Below the pieces are notes generated by a model. It searched no databases. It was given only the letters and a program-made list of their open reading frames with translations, and was not told where the DNA came from. From NCBI GenBank assembly GCA_014359685.1, contig JACIYY010000306.1, forward strand, positions 1 through 12,026: 12,026 bases of DNA. Reading direction: 5' to 3'. Positions within the stretch are counted from its first letter, which is position 1. Every line of letters starts with the position of its first letter. Below are positions 1-6,581 of this stretch, piece after piece. Origin of the DNA: Porphyrobacter sp. (GTDB lineage Bacteria; Pseudomonadota; Alphaproteobacteria; Sphingomonadales; Sphingomonadaceae). Both the position numbers and the translations under genes were made by a program.

Positions 1-2286
1 GGCCAGGTGCGCTTCCATCCCGCGATAGGGCCGGCTGGCCCAATAGGCGGAGTTGAACAATTCGCCATGGGCGGCGACCGTCTTGATGCTGGCGAGCGCA
101 TCGGCGGCGCGGGCGAGGCCGATCAGCTGGCGTCCCCTCGCGCTGTCGCTGAGCAGCGCGGCCAGATCCTCGTAGGCGCCATCGGCCGCGCTGCCGATCC
201 CGGCGATGACGTTGACCGGATAGCCGAGCTGCTGGAGGACCGCATTGTGCGGGATGGCGCGAATCTGCCGCAGCGACATCTCGCGGTCGGCGCTGATATC
301 CGACTGCCGGCGCGAAACCCGGCTGCCGGTGGGATTGAGCAGGCCGAGGCCGAACGCAGTCACGGCGCGGGGGTAGGTGCGGCTTTCGAGATGCGCGTGC
401 TGATAGTCACGGATCGCGCGATAGAAATCGAGGCTGAGATCGGTGCGGCGGTAAAACGGATCCTCGCATGCGACCGCATCTGTCTCGGCCGGCCGGGCAA
501 GTGCAATCCGGGTCAGGGTGGCCAGTGCCAGTTCCGGCGTGGCGAAGGGCAGATAGCCGTCGCCGCCCTGAAAGCTGACCTCCGGTTCCAGGCGGATGCC
601 GCTTTTGCCGAATTGCCACCGCGCCCACGGGCTGAGCGGCCAGTCGAGCCGGTCGGCAAAGGAGCCGGGATGCGCGCCGCGCCCCATGCTCTCGCCATGG
701 GTGTTGAAGATCAGGGCGGAGAGATCGTCCAGCCCGTTGGCGGCCATCGCCGCCGCCAGCCGGCCCTGCAGCCGCTCGATCGCCAGGCTGGCGGGGATCT
801 GCCCGACGAAGCGGCCGGCATCGGAAAAGCCGGTCTGGATCGCCACCCGTCCGCGCCGCCGGGCATAGCTGCGGTAGGGCTCCTCCGCCAGCAGCGAGTC
901 GAGCAGCCGGCCGCCATGCTCGAGCGCGTTTTCGGTCTCGAACAGCGGCGAGATGTCGACCTTGTCGGCGATGCCGAACAGCTCCGCGAAGTACAGCGCG
1001 CCCAACATCGTCGCCGGCTCCTCGCATTCGGCGACCAGCATCCGGATCGGGGCATCGCCGTCGATGTGATGGAGGATCTGCGTCATCGCCAGGAACTGCC
1101 GGATCGCGGTCGAGCTCTCGATGGCCAGCGCGGCGAAATTGGCCCGCAGCGGCCGCACGGCGGCGATGGCGTTGCGAAGATGGACGATCGCGCCCTTGCT
1201 GGCGAGGTCGAGCGTGCCATCGGGGTCCAGGCGACGCCGCACCGCATTGTGCAACTGCTTGGCGTTCACCCGAAAGTGGATCCAGCCCATGCCCAACCCG
1301 TCCGCGCGCATCGCGGCGGCGAGCGTCTTGAGCCGAATCGCGTGGTCCGGGGCAGCGGCGGTTGCCTCCAGCTCGAGCCGGTCGATCATTTCCGCCAGCG
1401 ACAGCAGCTTGTGCGGATGGTCGGCAGTGAGCCGGTTGGCAGCGGCCGACAGAGCGGCGGGATCGGTCAGATCGCCGGCAAAATCGGCAGCGCGATCCTC
1501 TGCGTAGGCCGTCGCTGCCCGCAACCCGGCGAGCAGCGGATGGTCGGGCGCGAATTTCTCCAGCGCGTCGCGATAGCGCGCCAGGCGCATGGCCTTTTCC
1601 GCCAGCCGGAAGCCGATCGAGGCCGACCAGGTGATGTCGGTGCGCCCGTCCATGTCGTAGCCGACCCAGCTGGCAAAGCGGAACGGCAGCGGACGAAACT
1701 GGTGCCAGGCATCGGGCCAGCGATCCCGCGCGTCCGACAGCAGCCGGGCGACGATATCGTCGCGCGCGTCTTGGGCATGGGCGATGGCGCGCATCGCCTG
1801 CTCATGCTCGTGAGCGAGGGTGATCGGCGCCCGCTCGGCCGAGGCGGCGCACTGGGCGTCACCGATCGGCTGCTCGCTGCTCGCCGCCTCGGCCACCGCC
1901 TGCGACTGCGCGGGGGTCAGTAGGAAGGTCGGGTGGGCGGTGAACACCGCGTGCACGCAGGGCTGTTCCCAACGGGCGCGGAACGCAGCGAAGCTGTCGG
2001 TCTTGCCGGGACCGCCAGAGCCGAGCGACGCGAGATTGGCGGACGGATCGAGCGGGGCGACCAGCATCCGCAGCCGCTCCGCCCGGCGGCGCAGCCCATC
2101 GCATTCCAGCTCTTCGATCAGGGCCTCGCAACGGTCGAGCGAGAGGTCACCGCTTTCGATCTGGCGCGACAGGTCGAGCGAGAGCTGGAACACCGGATTG
2201 AACAGCGGCGTTTCCACCGTTCGCTGGTGCAGGTCGCGCAGCCGATCGGCGAGCGCTGCGACGCTGTGCAGGGGAGGACCGCTCAC
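1..2286 (-). CDS. ppc: Diverged phosphoenolpyruvate carboxylase, C-terminus beyond the window
   Basis: PEPC carboxylates PEP with bicarbonate to give oxaloacetate in the cytosol, refilling the TCA cycle. The minus-strand frame is open from a GTG at 2286 to the window edge (762 codons; bacterial PEPCs are usually about 880-930 aa). Landmarks in order, with E. coli equivalents from memory: FTAHPT with His118 (H138); HFR with Arg339 (R396); PLFET with Glu450 (metal ligand E506); TGFSDAGR with Asp489 (D543) and Arg492 at the place of the lysine K546; THGESMGRGA with His530 (H579) and Arg536 (R587); QGG...PELA near 550-565; GSRVSRR with Arg656 (R699); LRQIRAIPH after it. The fold and most key residues are there, but the usual FHGRGGTVGRGG loop is two residues shorter and lacks the first arginine, and TAHPTE reads TAHPTF. 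The GTG start overlaps the eda stop (GTGA) and has no clear ribosome binding site of its own, so translation is probably coupled to eda. The family call is strong; activity is inferred. Confidence 0.88.
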   Translation of the reverse strand, partial: MSGPPLHSVAALADRLRDLHQRTVETPLFNPVFQLSLDLSRQIESGDLSLDRCEALIEELECDGLRRRAERLRMLVAPLDPSANLASLGSGGPGKTDSFAAFRARWEQPCVHAVFTAHPTFLLTPAQSQAVAEAASSEQPIGDAQCAASAERAPITLAHEHEQAMRAIAHAQDARDDIVARLLSDARDRWPDAWHQFRPLPFRFASWVGYDMDGRTDITWSASIGFRLAEKAMRLARYRDALEKFAPDHPLLAGLRAATAYAEDRAADFAGDLTDPAALSAAANRLTADHPHKLLSLAEMIDRLELEATAAAPDHAIRLKTLAAAMRADGLGMGWIHFRVNAKQLHNAVRRRLDPDGTLDLASKGAIVHLRNAIAAVRPLRANFAALAIESSTAIRQFLAMTQILHHIDGDAPIRMLVAECEEPATMLGALYFAELFGIADKVDISPLFETENALEHGGRLLDSLLAEEPYRSYARRRGRVAIQTGFSDAGRFVGQIPASLAIERLQGRLAAAMAANGLDDLSALIFNTHGESMGRGAHPGSFADRLDWPLSPWARWQFGKSGIRLEPEVSFQGGDGYLPFATPELALATLTRIALARPAETDAVACEDPFYRRTDLSLDFYRAIRDYQHAHLESRTYPRAVTAFGLGLLNPTGSRVSRRQSDISADREMSLRQIRAIPHNAVLQQLGYPVNVIAGIGSAADGAYEDLAALLSDSARGRQLIGLARAADALASIKTVAAHGELFNSAYWASRPYRGMEAHLA

Positions 2287-2894
2287 CGCGCGAGACCCGC
2301 GGCGGCTTGTGCCAGCGCCTCGATCTCGTGCGGCGTTGCCCCGCGCGGCGCGACCCAGCTGCCGCCGACGCACAGCACCGGGTCGAGCGCCAGCCAGTCG
2401 GGCGCGGTTTCGATCGAGATGCCGCCGGTGGGACAGAAGCGGACCTGGCCGAACGGCGCGATCTGGGCCTTCAGCGCAGCGATGCCGCCGGCCGCGACGG
2501 CCGGGAAGAACTTGAATTGCGTGAGGCCGAGATCGCGGCCGCGCATGATCTCCCCCGAGGTGGCGACACCGGGAAGGTAGGGGACATCCGCAGCGGTCGC
2601 CGCCCGCGCCAGCGGCTCGGTCAGGCCGGGCGAGACGATGAACTCCGCGCCGGCGTCGAGCGCGTGGCCAAGCTGGCGCTGGTCGAGCACCGTCCCCGCG
2701 CCGACGATTGCGCCCGGCACCTGCTTCATGGCGCGGATCGCATCCAGTGCGGCAGGGGTGCGCAGCGTGACCTCCAGCACCGGCAGACCGCCGGCGACCA
2801 GCGCCTGCGCCAGCGCAGCGGCCTCGGCCGCATTCTCCAGGACCAGCACCGGGATCACCGGCGCGGTTCGCATGATGCGTTCAATCGGGGCCAT
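2283..2894 (-). CDS. eda: KDPG aldolase (2-dehydro-3-deoxy-6-phosphogluconate aldolase)
   Basis: Eda is a class I aldolase that splits 2-keto-3-deoxy-6-phosphogluconate into pyruvate and glyceraldehyde-3-phosphate, the last step of the Entner-Doudoroff pathway. From the chosen start the protein is 203 aa (E. coli Eda is 213). Visible signatures: APVIPVL at the N-terminus, LEVTLRT with catalytic Glu41, VGAGTVL, SPGLTEP, FKFFPA with Schiff-base Lys128, CPTGGI at 154-159 and LCVGGSW near the end. An ATG at 2945 would add 17 residues, but no ribosome binding site precedes it. The ATG at 2894 has GGAAG eight bases upstream (2903-2907) and gives the N-terminus expected for the family, so it is preferred. 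The stop overlaps the GTG of ppc by 4 bases, making a two-gene operon that links the product pyruvate with PEP carboxylation. Confidence 0.95.
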   Translation of the reverse strand: MAPIERIMRTAPVIPVLVLENAAEAAALAQALVAGGLPVLEVTLRTPAALDAIRAMKQVPGAIVGAGTVLDQRQLGHALDAGAEFIVSPGLTEPLARAATAADVPYLPGVATSGEIMRGRDLGLTQFKFFPAVAAGGIAALKAQIAPFGQVRFCPTGGISIETAPDWLALDPVLCVGGSWVAPRGATPHEIEALAQAAAGLAR

Positions 2895-2973
2895 GCTGGA
2901 TGCTTCCAATGCGACGAGGACGCCGTTCCGATCCGGGCAGGTCATGACTCAGAACGTCGCGGTCAGACTAGCC

Positions 2974-3000
2974 TGCCGGGCGACAGCCGGAAACCCGGCA
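2974..3000 (+). repeat. Inverted repeat in metK leader with two alternative pairings
   Basis: TGCCGGG (2974-2980) pairs with CCCGGCA (2994-3000), a 7-bp perfect stem with a 13-base loop. A competing hairpin, GCCGG-AAAC-CCGGC (2986-2999), uses the same 3' arm with a closed four-base loop. The two cannot form together, which is what a two-state RNA switch would need, but it can also arise by chance in GC-rich DNA. Confidence 0.45.
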
Positions 3001-3010
3001 ATGATCGCAG

Positions 3011-3034
3011 CTGGTCCTTCAACTGGTTCTTCAA
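3011..3034 (+). repeat. Tandem 12-base direct repeat in metK leader
   Basis: Two adjacent copies, CTGGTCCTTCAA (3011-3022) and CTGGTTCTTCAA (3023-3034), differ at one base. They are less GC-rich than the surroundings. They could form paired binding sites for a regulator or RNA elements. Their function is unknown. Confidence 0.7.
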
Positions 3035-3081
3035 CGACTGCCGGCGCGCCGCGATACGCGCTAACCGCAAGATCCTCTCGC

Positions 3082-3105
3082 CGCCGGCGTTGCCTTGCGC
3101 CGGCG
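3082..3105 (+). repeat. 8-bp perfect hairpin in metK leader
   Basis: CGCCGGCG at 3082-3089 recurs at 3098-3105. The unit is its own reverse complement, so the two copies form a perfect 8-bp stem around the loop TTGCCTTG. No T-run follows, so it does not resemble an intrinsic terminator. Confidence 0.6.
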
Positions 3106-3114
3106 CGCCGACTA

Positions 3115-3140
3115 GACCGCCGCCTCCCCGCGAGGCGGTC
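3115..3140 (+). repeat. Hairpin immediately before the metK ribosome binding site
   Basis: GACCGCC (3115-3121) pairs with GGCGGTC (3134-3140), or alternatively GACC plus GCCTC pairs with GAGGC plus GGTC around the loop CCCGC, with a GCC bulge. It ends two bases before the purine-rich stretch that serves metK as a ribosome binding site. A structure this close could affect initiation of translation. Confidence 0.5.
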
Positions 3141-3153
3141 ACGAGAAGAAAGC

Positions 3154-4401
3154 ATGCGTCAGAATTACCTGTTCACGTCCGAGAGCGTTTCCGAAGGCCA
3201 TCCCGACAAGGTTGCGGACCAGATTTCCGACGCCATCGTCGACCTGTTGCTGGGCAGGGATCCGGAGGCGCGCATCGCCTGCGAGACCCTGACCACCACG
3301 CAGCGTGTGGTGCTGGCGGGGGAGATCCGCTGCAGGGGCGTGTACGAGAACGGGCATTGGGCGCCCGACGCCCTGCGCGAGATCGAGGACACGGTCCGCA
3401 GCACGGTCCGCGAGATCGGCTACGCGCAGGATGGCTTCCATTGGGAGAAGCTGAGCATCGAGAACCACCTCCACGGCCAATCGGCGGAAATCGCCCGCGG
3501 CGTCGATTCCGATGGCAACAAGGACGAGGGCGCGGGCGATCAGGGGATCATGTTCGGTTTCGCCTGCGACGAGACGCCCGACCTGATGCCGGCGACGCTG
3601 GATTACAGCCACAAGATCCTCCACCGGCTGGCCGCTGACCGCAAGAGCGGCGCAGCGCCGTTCCTGGAGCCCGACGCCAAGAGCCAGGTCACGCTGCGGT
3701 TCGAAAACGGCCAGCCGGTGGCGGCCGAAGCCATCGTGGTCTCGACCCAGCACGCGAAGGATTACTGCCAGCCGTGGGAGAAGGATGGCAGGAGCGGCGG
3801 GGATCAGGCGAAGTATGACGAGCTTCTGGCCTATGTGAAGGGGGTGGTCGCCGATATCCTGCCGCCCGCGCTGCTGTCCGACCGCACCATCTATCACATC
3901 AACCCGACCGGCGTGTTCGAGATCGGCGGACCCGATGGCGATGCCGGGCTGACCGGGCGCAAGATCATTGTCGACACCTATGGCGGGGCGAGCCCGCATG
4001 GCGGCGGCGCGTTCAGCGGCAAGGATCCGACCAAGGTCGATCGGTCGGCCGCCTACATCACCCGCTATCTGGCCAAGAACATCGTTGCCGCCGGACTGGC
4101 GCGGCGCTGCACCATCCAGCTCGCTTATGCGATCGGGGTCAGCCATCCGCTGTCGCTCTATGTCGATACCCACGGCACCGGCGCCGAGGGGGTCACTGAC
4201 GAGGCGTTGGAGCGGGCGATCGGCTCGATCGAACGGCTGGGCGGGTTGACCCCGCGCGCGATCCGCACCCATCTGTCGCTCAACAAGCCGATCTATCGCC
4301 GCAGCGCCGCCTACGGCCATTTCGGCCGCAAGGCGGAAGGCGACTACTTCCCTTGGGAGCGTACCGATCTGGTCGAGGACCTGATCGCCGCGCTGCGCTG
4401 A
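3154..4401 (+). CDS. metK: S-adenosylmethionine synthetase
   Basis: MetK joins methionine and ATP to make S-adenosylmethionine, the main methyl donor, in the cytosol. The protein is 415 aa, normal for sphingomonad MetK. Visible signatures: [18 protein letters not shown] at 13-30 with catalytic His16, [12 protein letters not shown] at 46-57, the ATP-binding motif [10 protein letters not shown] at 127-135, and the P-loop-like [19 protein letters not shown] at 283-301. The C-terminal [15 protein letters not shown] (391-405) is typical of the family. The ATG at 3154 is preceded by GAGAAG five bases upstream and gives the standard N-terminus [15 protein letters not shown]. The reading frame stays open far upstream, but that part is antisense to eda and not MetK-like. 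A DUF418 gene follows after 19 bases without a terminator, so the two are probably cotranscribed. Confidence 0.98.
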   Translation: MRQNYLFTSESVSEGHPDKVADQISDAIVDLLLGRDPEARIACETLTTTQRVVLAGEIRCRGVYENGHWAPDALREIEDTVRSTVREIGYAQDGFHWEKLSIENHLHGQSAEIARGVDSDGNKDEGAGDQGIMFGFACDETPDLMPATLDYSHKILHRLAADRKSGAAPFLEPDAKSQVTLRFENGQPVAAEAIVVSTQHAKDYCQPWEKDGRSGGDQAKYDELLAYVKGVVADILPPALLSDRTIYHINPTGVFEIGGPDGDAGLTGRKIIVDTYGGASPHGGGAFSGKDPTKVDRSAAYITRYLAKNIVAAGLARRCTIQLAYAIGVSHPLSLYVDTHGTGAEGVTDEALERAIGSIERLGGLTPRAIRTHLSLNKPIYRRSAAYGHFGRKAEGDYFPWERTDLVEDLIAALR

Positions 4402-4420
4402 GCCCGGGCGGCGCCGAGCG

Positions 4421-5665
4421 ATGGCCGGCGCGCCGCCCGACGCCGGGAATGGCACCGGCCGGCGGGTCGTCGCGCTCGACGCGCTGCGCGGGCTGGCAGT
4501 GGCGGGAATCGTGCCGGTCAACGTCATCGCCTTCGCCATGCCGGGGGCGGCCTATTACAACCCGCTCGCCTATCGCGGTGACGGGCCGCTTGACCTGGCG
4601 CTGTGGACGCTCGCCTTCCTGCTGATCGAGGACAAATTCCGCGCCCTGTTCGCGATGATGTTCGGGGCGGGGGTTGCGATCCTGCTCGACCGGCCGGCGC
4701 GCGATCGGCTGCGCGGCCATTATGCGCGGCTGGCAGTGCTGTTCGCGTTCGGATTTGTCCATGCGACGCTGCTCTATAGCGGCGACGTGCTGCGCCTCTA
4801 TGCCATCGCCGGGCTGGTGCTGCCGGTGTGCGCGCGCTGGCCGGCGCGCTGGCTGTGGGCCGGCGTGGTGGCGCTGGTCGCGCTGCACATGGCAGCGGGC
4901 GGCTATATCGCCTGGGGCTGGCTTGACTATTGGTGGCAGGTGCAGACCGTGCCCGGCACCGATCCCGCGCCGCTGGCCCCGGCCGAGGCGGCGTTCGGCG
5001 GCGATCCGGCAGCGCTGGCGCGCGGGCTGGAGATCGGGCGCGAGACCCTGGCCGAGCGGATCGCGCGCCGCATGGCGGCGCCGGCGGCGGCGCTGCTGAC
5101 CGCCGGGCTGTTCCTGCCGCTGACGCTGGCGGCGATGCTGTCGGGCATCGCCCTTTGGCGCAGCGGCCTGCTGGCGGCGCGCTGGCCGGTCGAACGCTGC
5201 CGGCAGCTGGCGTGGCGGCTGGCGGTGCCGGCGCTGGCCGCGCTCACAAGCCTAGCGGTGCTGGTCCATGCCACCGGATTTGCTGCGGTCATCGTCGGCA
5301 CCGTGGCGCTGGTCTGGTCCGCGCCCTTCGACCTGATGCTGGGCATCGCCATCGCCGCCGGCGCGATGGCCGCGTTCCAGCGGCGCGGCGCGGCGGACCG
5401 GCTGGTGCTGCGCCTCGCGGCCGCCGGACGGATGGCGCTGAGCAATTATCTGGCGACCAGCGTGATCCTGTCGGCGATCTTCGCCAGCTGGGGCCTCGGC
5501 CTGTTCGGCACGATCGGGCGCAGCGCCACTTACGCCGTCGCGGTGCTGCCGATCGCAGCGATGCTGATGTGGTCGGCGCCATGGCTCGACCGCTTCGGCC
5601 AGGGGCCGGCCGAATGGCTGTGGCGCCGCCTCTCCGGTGCCCGGCCCCGCCCCGTGCGGCGGTGA
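4421..5665 (+). CDS. DUF418 / YeiB-like integral membrane protein
   Basis: The product is a 414-aa inner-membrane protein with roughly 8-10 hydrophobic segments, for example near 20-40, 60-88, 103-120, 124-138, 144-167, 222-246, 266-284, 286-316, 340-362 and 370-387. The N-terminus carries RVVALDALRGLAVAGI (15-30), the opening found in YeiB/DUF418 and related acyltransferase-like membrane families. The C-terminus has AAGRMALSNYLATSVI (334-349) and WLDRFGQGPAEWLWRRL (388-404), hallmarks of the DUF418 domain. A hydrophilic loop lies at about 172-220. The function of the family is not established; a role in transport or acyl transfer is only a guess. The ATG is 19 bases after metK with no strong ribosome binding site. 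It converges on gpx, with 25 bases between the stops. Confidence 0.9.
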   Translation: MAGAPPDAGNGTGRRVVALDALRGLAVAGIVPVNVIAFAMPGAAYYNPLAYRGDGPLDLALWTLAFLLIEDKFRALFAMMFGAGVAILLDRPARDRLRGHYARLAVLFAFGFVHATLLYSGDVLRLYAIAGLVLPVCARWPARWLWAGVVALVALHMAAGGYIAWGWLDYWWQVQTVPGTDPAPLAPAEAAFGGDPAALARGLEIGRETLAERIARRMAAPAAALLTAGLFLPLTLAAMLSGIALWRSGLLAARWPVERCRQLAWRLAVPALAALTSLAVLVHATGFAAVIVGTVALVWSAPFDLMLGIAIAAGAMAAFQRRGAADRLVLRLAAAGRMALSNYLATSVILSAIFASWGLGLFGTIGRSATYAVAVLPIAAMLMWSAPWLDRFGQGPAEWLWRRLSGARPRPVRR

Positions 5666-5690
5666 CAGTCGGCGCAGGGCAGGGGGCCTC

Positions 5691-6245
5691 TCATACGCTG
5701 GCGGAGAGCGCCTGCTCGATCGCCACAACCAGCTGCGGATCGTCCGGCGCCACCGACGGCGCGAAGCGGGCGACGACGGTGCCATCGCGGTTGACCAGGA
5801 ACTTTTCGAAGTTCCACAGCACTTCCGGGTCCTCGTTGGGAATCATGCCGTGGCCGCGCAACCGCTCGCGGAAGCTGGCGGCATCGCCGATCTTTTCCGG
5901 CGCGGCCTCGACGAGAGCGGCATAGAGCGGCTGCTTGTCCGGTCCCACCACGCTGGCCTTGCGGAACAGCGGGAAGCTGGTCTGGAAGTTGACCTCGCAA
6001 AATTGCGCGATGGCCTCGTCCGTGCCCGGCTCCTGCGCGCCGAAGTCGTTGGCGGGGAAGGCCAGCACGGTAAAACCGCGATCGCCATAGCTGCGCTGCA
6101 GTTCCTCCAGGCCGGCATATTGCGGCGTCAGACCGCATTGCGAGGCGGTGTTGACGATCAACAGCACGGTACCACGATGCGCGCTCAGGCTGTCGGGGGC
6201 GCCATTGATGCGGGTCAGCGGGATGTCGGGAAGCGCGTCGGGCAT
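5691..6245 (-). CDS. gpx: Glutathione peroxidase family protein (Cys type)
   Basis: The 184-aa thiol peroxidase reduces hydrogen peroxide or organic hydroperoxides. The catalytic tetrad is visible: Cys37 in NTASQCGLTPQY, Gln71 in PANDFGAQEPG, and Trp144-Asn145 in VLWNFEKFLV. Cysteine replaces the selenocysteine of animal enzymes. Cys83 in FCEVNF is at the position of the resolving cysteine in thioredoxin-dependent bacterial and plant members, so thioredoxin may be the true reductant (inference). The ATG at 6245 has a strong GGAGG eight bases upstream (6254-6258). A longer open frame to 6401 adds 52 unlike, Arg-rich residues and is rejected. No signal peptide is seen, so it is probably cytosolic. 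It is monocistronic and divergent from the sRNA and the Cdc48 gene. Confidence 0.95.
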   Translation of the reverse strand: MPDALPDIPLTRINGAPDSLSAHRGTVLLIVNTASQCGLTPQYAGLEELQRSYGDRGFTVLAFPANDFGAQEPGTDEAIAQFCEVNFQTSFPLFRKASVVGPDKQPLYAALVEAAPEKIGDAASFRERLRGHGMIPNEDPEVLWNFEKFLVNRDGTVVARFAPSVAPDDPQLVVAIEQALSASV

Positions 6246-6325
6246 GCTGTGGTCCTCCGTGGGCGAGCGTGGCGGAAGCGTAGCGGCGCAGGAACGCGGG
6301 CGCCACTCCGTCCGGGGCAAGGACC

Positions 6326-6354
6326 TTTTTACCCGTCGGTTGCACAAACTGCAA
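6326..6354 (-). promoter_or_regulatory. Candidate gpx promoter
   Basis: Read on the minus strand, TTGCAG (6354-6349) and TAAAAA (6331-6326) are separated by exactly 17 bases and would start a transcript near 6318, about 70 bases before the gpx ATG. The -35 match is weak (TTG only) and the -10 match is fair. Confidence 0.35.
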
Positions 6355-6355
6355 C
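6339..6355. repeat. GTTGCA-N5-TGCAAC dyad
   Basis: GTTGCA (6339-6344) and TGCAAC (6350-6355) form a perfect 6-base inverted repeat with a 5-base spacer. It overlaps the candidate gpx -35 box and so could be an operator. The regulator is unknown. Confidence 0.5.
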
Positions 6356-6362
6356 TGAGCTT

Positions 6363-6388
6363 GCTCATTTCGCACTTGCGAGATGAGC
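6363..6388. promoter_or_regulatory. 26-base near-perfect palindrome overlapping the sRNA promoter
   Basis: GCTCATTTCGCA (6363-6374) and TGCGAGATGAGC (6377-6388) are complementary at 11 of 12 positions, the exception being a T-G pair, with only two bases between them. A spacer of two bases does not suit an RNA hairpin, whereas it is normal for the site of a dimeric DNA-binding protein. The right arm contains the -35 box of the sRNA promoter (6376-6381), so a bound protein could repress that promoter. The left part is upstream of gpx. Confidence 0.6.
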
Positions 6389-6404
6389 GGCGTCGCCGCA
6401 TACG
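6376..6404 (+). promoter_or_regulatory. Probable promoter of the small RNA
   Basis: TTGCGA (6376-6381) and CATACG (6399-6404) are 17 bases apart, an ideal sigma70-type spacing. The predicted start is around 6409-6411, and the next strong signal downstream is an intrinsic terminator, not a coding sequence. The start site is predicted, not seen. Confidence 0.55.
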
Positions 6405-6409
6405 GAACA

Positions 6410-6472
6410 GGCCTTTCAGGCATCCTCTCCCAAAACTTCAGGGCCCGGCCGGCAACGGTCGGGCCTTTTTTC
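6410..6472 (+). ncRNA. Predicted small regulatory RNA, SuhB (alpha-r8/mmgR)-like in layout
   Basis: A transcript of about 60-65 nt is bounded by the promoter at 6376-6404 and the terminator ending near 6472. It has a small 5' stem (GCCT-TTC-AGGC, 6411-6421), an unpaired CU-rich stretch ATCCTCTCCCAAAACTT (6422-6438), then a 9-bp terminator stem. The CCTCTCCC segment is complementary to purine-rich Shine-Dalgarno sequences, so binding to mRNA start regions is likely. Alphaproteobacterial trans-acting sRNAs of the SuhB/mmgR type share this layout: CU-rich loop, G+C-rich terminator and U-tail. Such an RNA is known in Sphingopyxis. The family match is from memory and unverified; the RNA gene itself is well supported by its signals. 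Confidence 0.65.
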
Positions 6473-6475
6473 TTT
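6442..6475 (+). terminator. Strong rho-independent terminator
   Basis: GGCCCGGCC (6442-6450) pairs with GGTCGGGCC (6457-6465) as a 9-bp stem with one G-U pair and the loop GGCAAC, followed at once by six T (6466-6471) and then CTTT. It lies 119 bases before the Cdc48 gene and over 700 bases after the last plus-strand stop, so it must end a transcript starting inside this gap. Confidence 0.92.
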
Positions 6476-6557
6476 GGGCCCGCGCACCGGTGATCCGTGG
6501 CCGGGGCACAAAGCCGCGTATCGCCGGTTTGCAAATGGAGGGAGGGCTCCCCAGCTT

Positions 6558-6581
6558 TTCCCTTAATTCAGATAAAGGGAA
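6558..6581 (+). repeat. Inverted repeat next to the Cdc48 gene ribosome binding site
   Basis: TTCCCTT (6558-6564) pairs with AAGGGAA (6575-6581) with a 10-base AT-rich loop. It ends one base before the GGGG (6583-6586) that probably serves as the ribosome binding site. The purine-rich right arm is itself Shine-Dalgarno-like. It could be an operator or a weak RNA structure that affects translation. Confidence 0.5.

Larger units (their letters stand above)
2895..3153. other. Divergent eda/metK intergenic region with structured metK leader
   Basis: The 259 bases between the divergent eda and metK starts hold no gene I can support. On the plus strand they contain three inverted repeats and one tandem repeat, each listed separately. 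The last hairpin ends about 3 bases before the purine-rich ribosome binding site GAGAAG (3143-3148) of metK. Because metK is often controlled by SAM-sensing leaders in bacteria, a regulatory leader is a fair guess. By eye I do not recognise a consensus SAM-I, SAM-II, SAM/SAH or SAH riboswitch core. No convincing sigma70-type promoter was found for either gene. Confidence 0.5.

Noticed and set aside
7..1923. A 638-codon plus-strand open frame
   Set aside because: It lies antisense to the PEPC gene, has a low-complexity Arg/Gly/Gln-rich translation with no motif, and is a typical shadow in GC-rich DNA.
2895..2945. Upstream start of eda at 2945
   Set aside because: The extra 17 residues are unlike KDPG aldolases and no ribosome binding site precedes it, whereas GGAAG precedes the ATG at 2894.
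2946..3080. Leader peptide containing WSFNWFFN upstream of metK
   Set aside because: That frame has no ATG, GTG or TTG between the upstream region and the aromatic run, and metK is not an aromatic-amino-acid gene.
2946..3153. Known SAM-II or SAM/SAH riboswitch
   Set aside because: I could not find the conserved core by eye; only generic stems are visible, so no named riboswitch is called.
3139..4539. A 466-codon minus-strand open frame opposite metK
   Set aside because: MetK is unmistakable on the plus strand; the antisense translation has no recognisable domain.
5640..5700. Bidirectional terminator between the DUF418 gene and gpx
   Set aside because: The region is GC-rich but has no stable stem followed by a T-run on either strand.
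6246..6401. Longer start for the glutathione peroxidase at 6401
   Set aside because: It would run through the promoter-like region and adds an Arg/Cys-rich tail; the ATG at 6245 has GGAGG at ideal distance.
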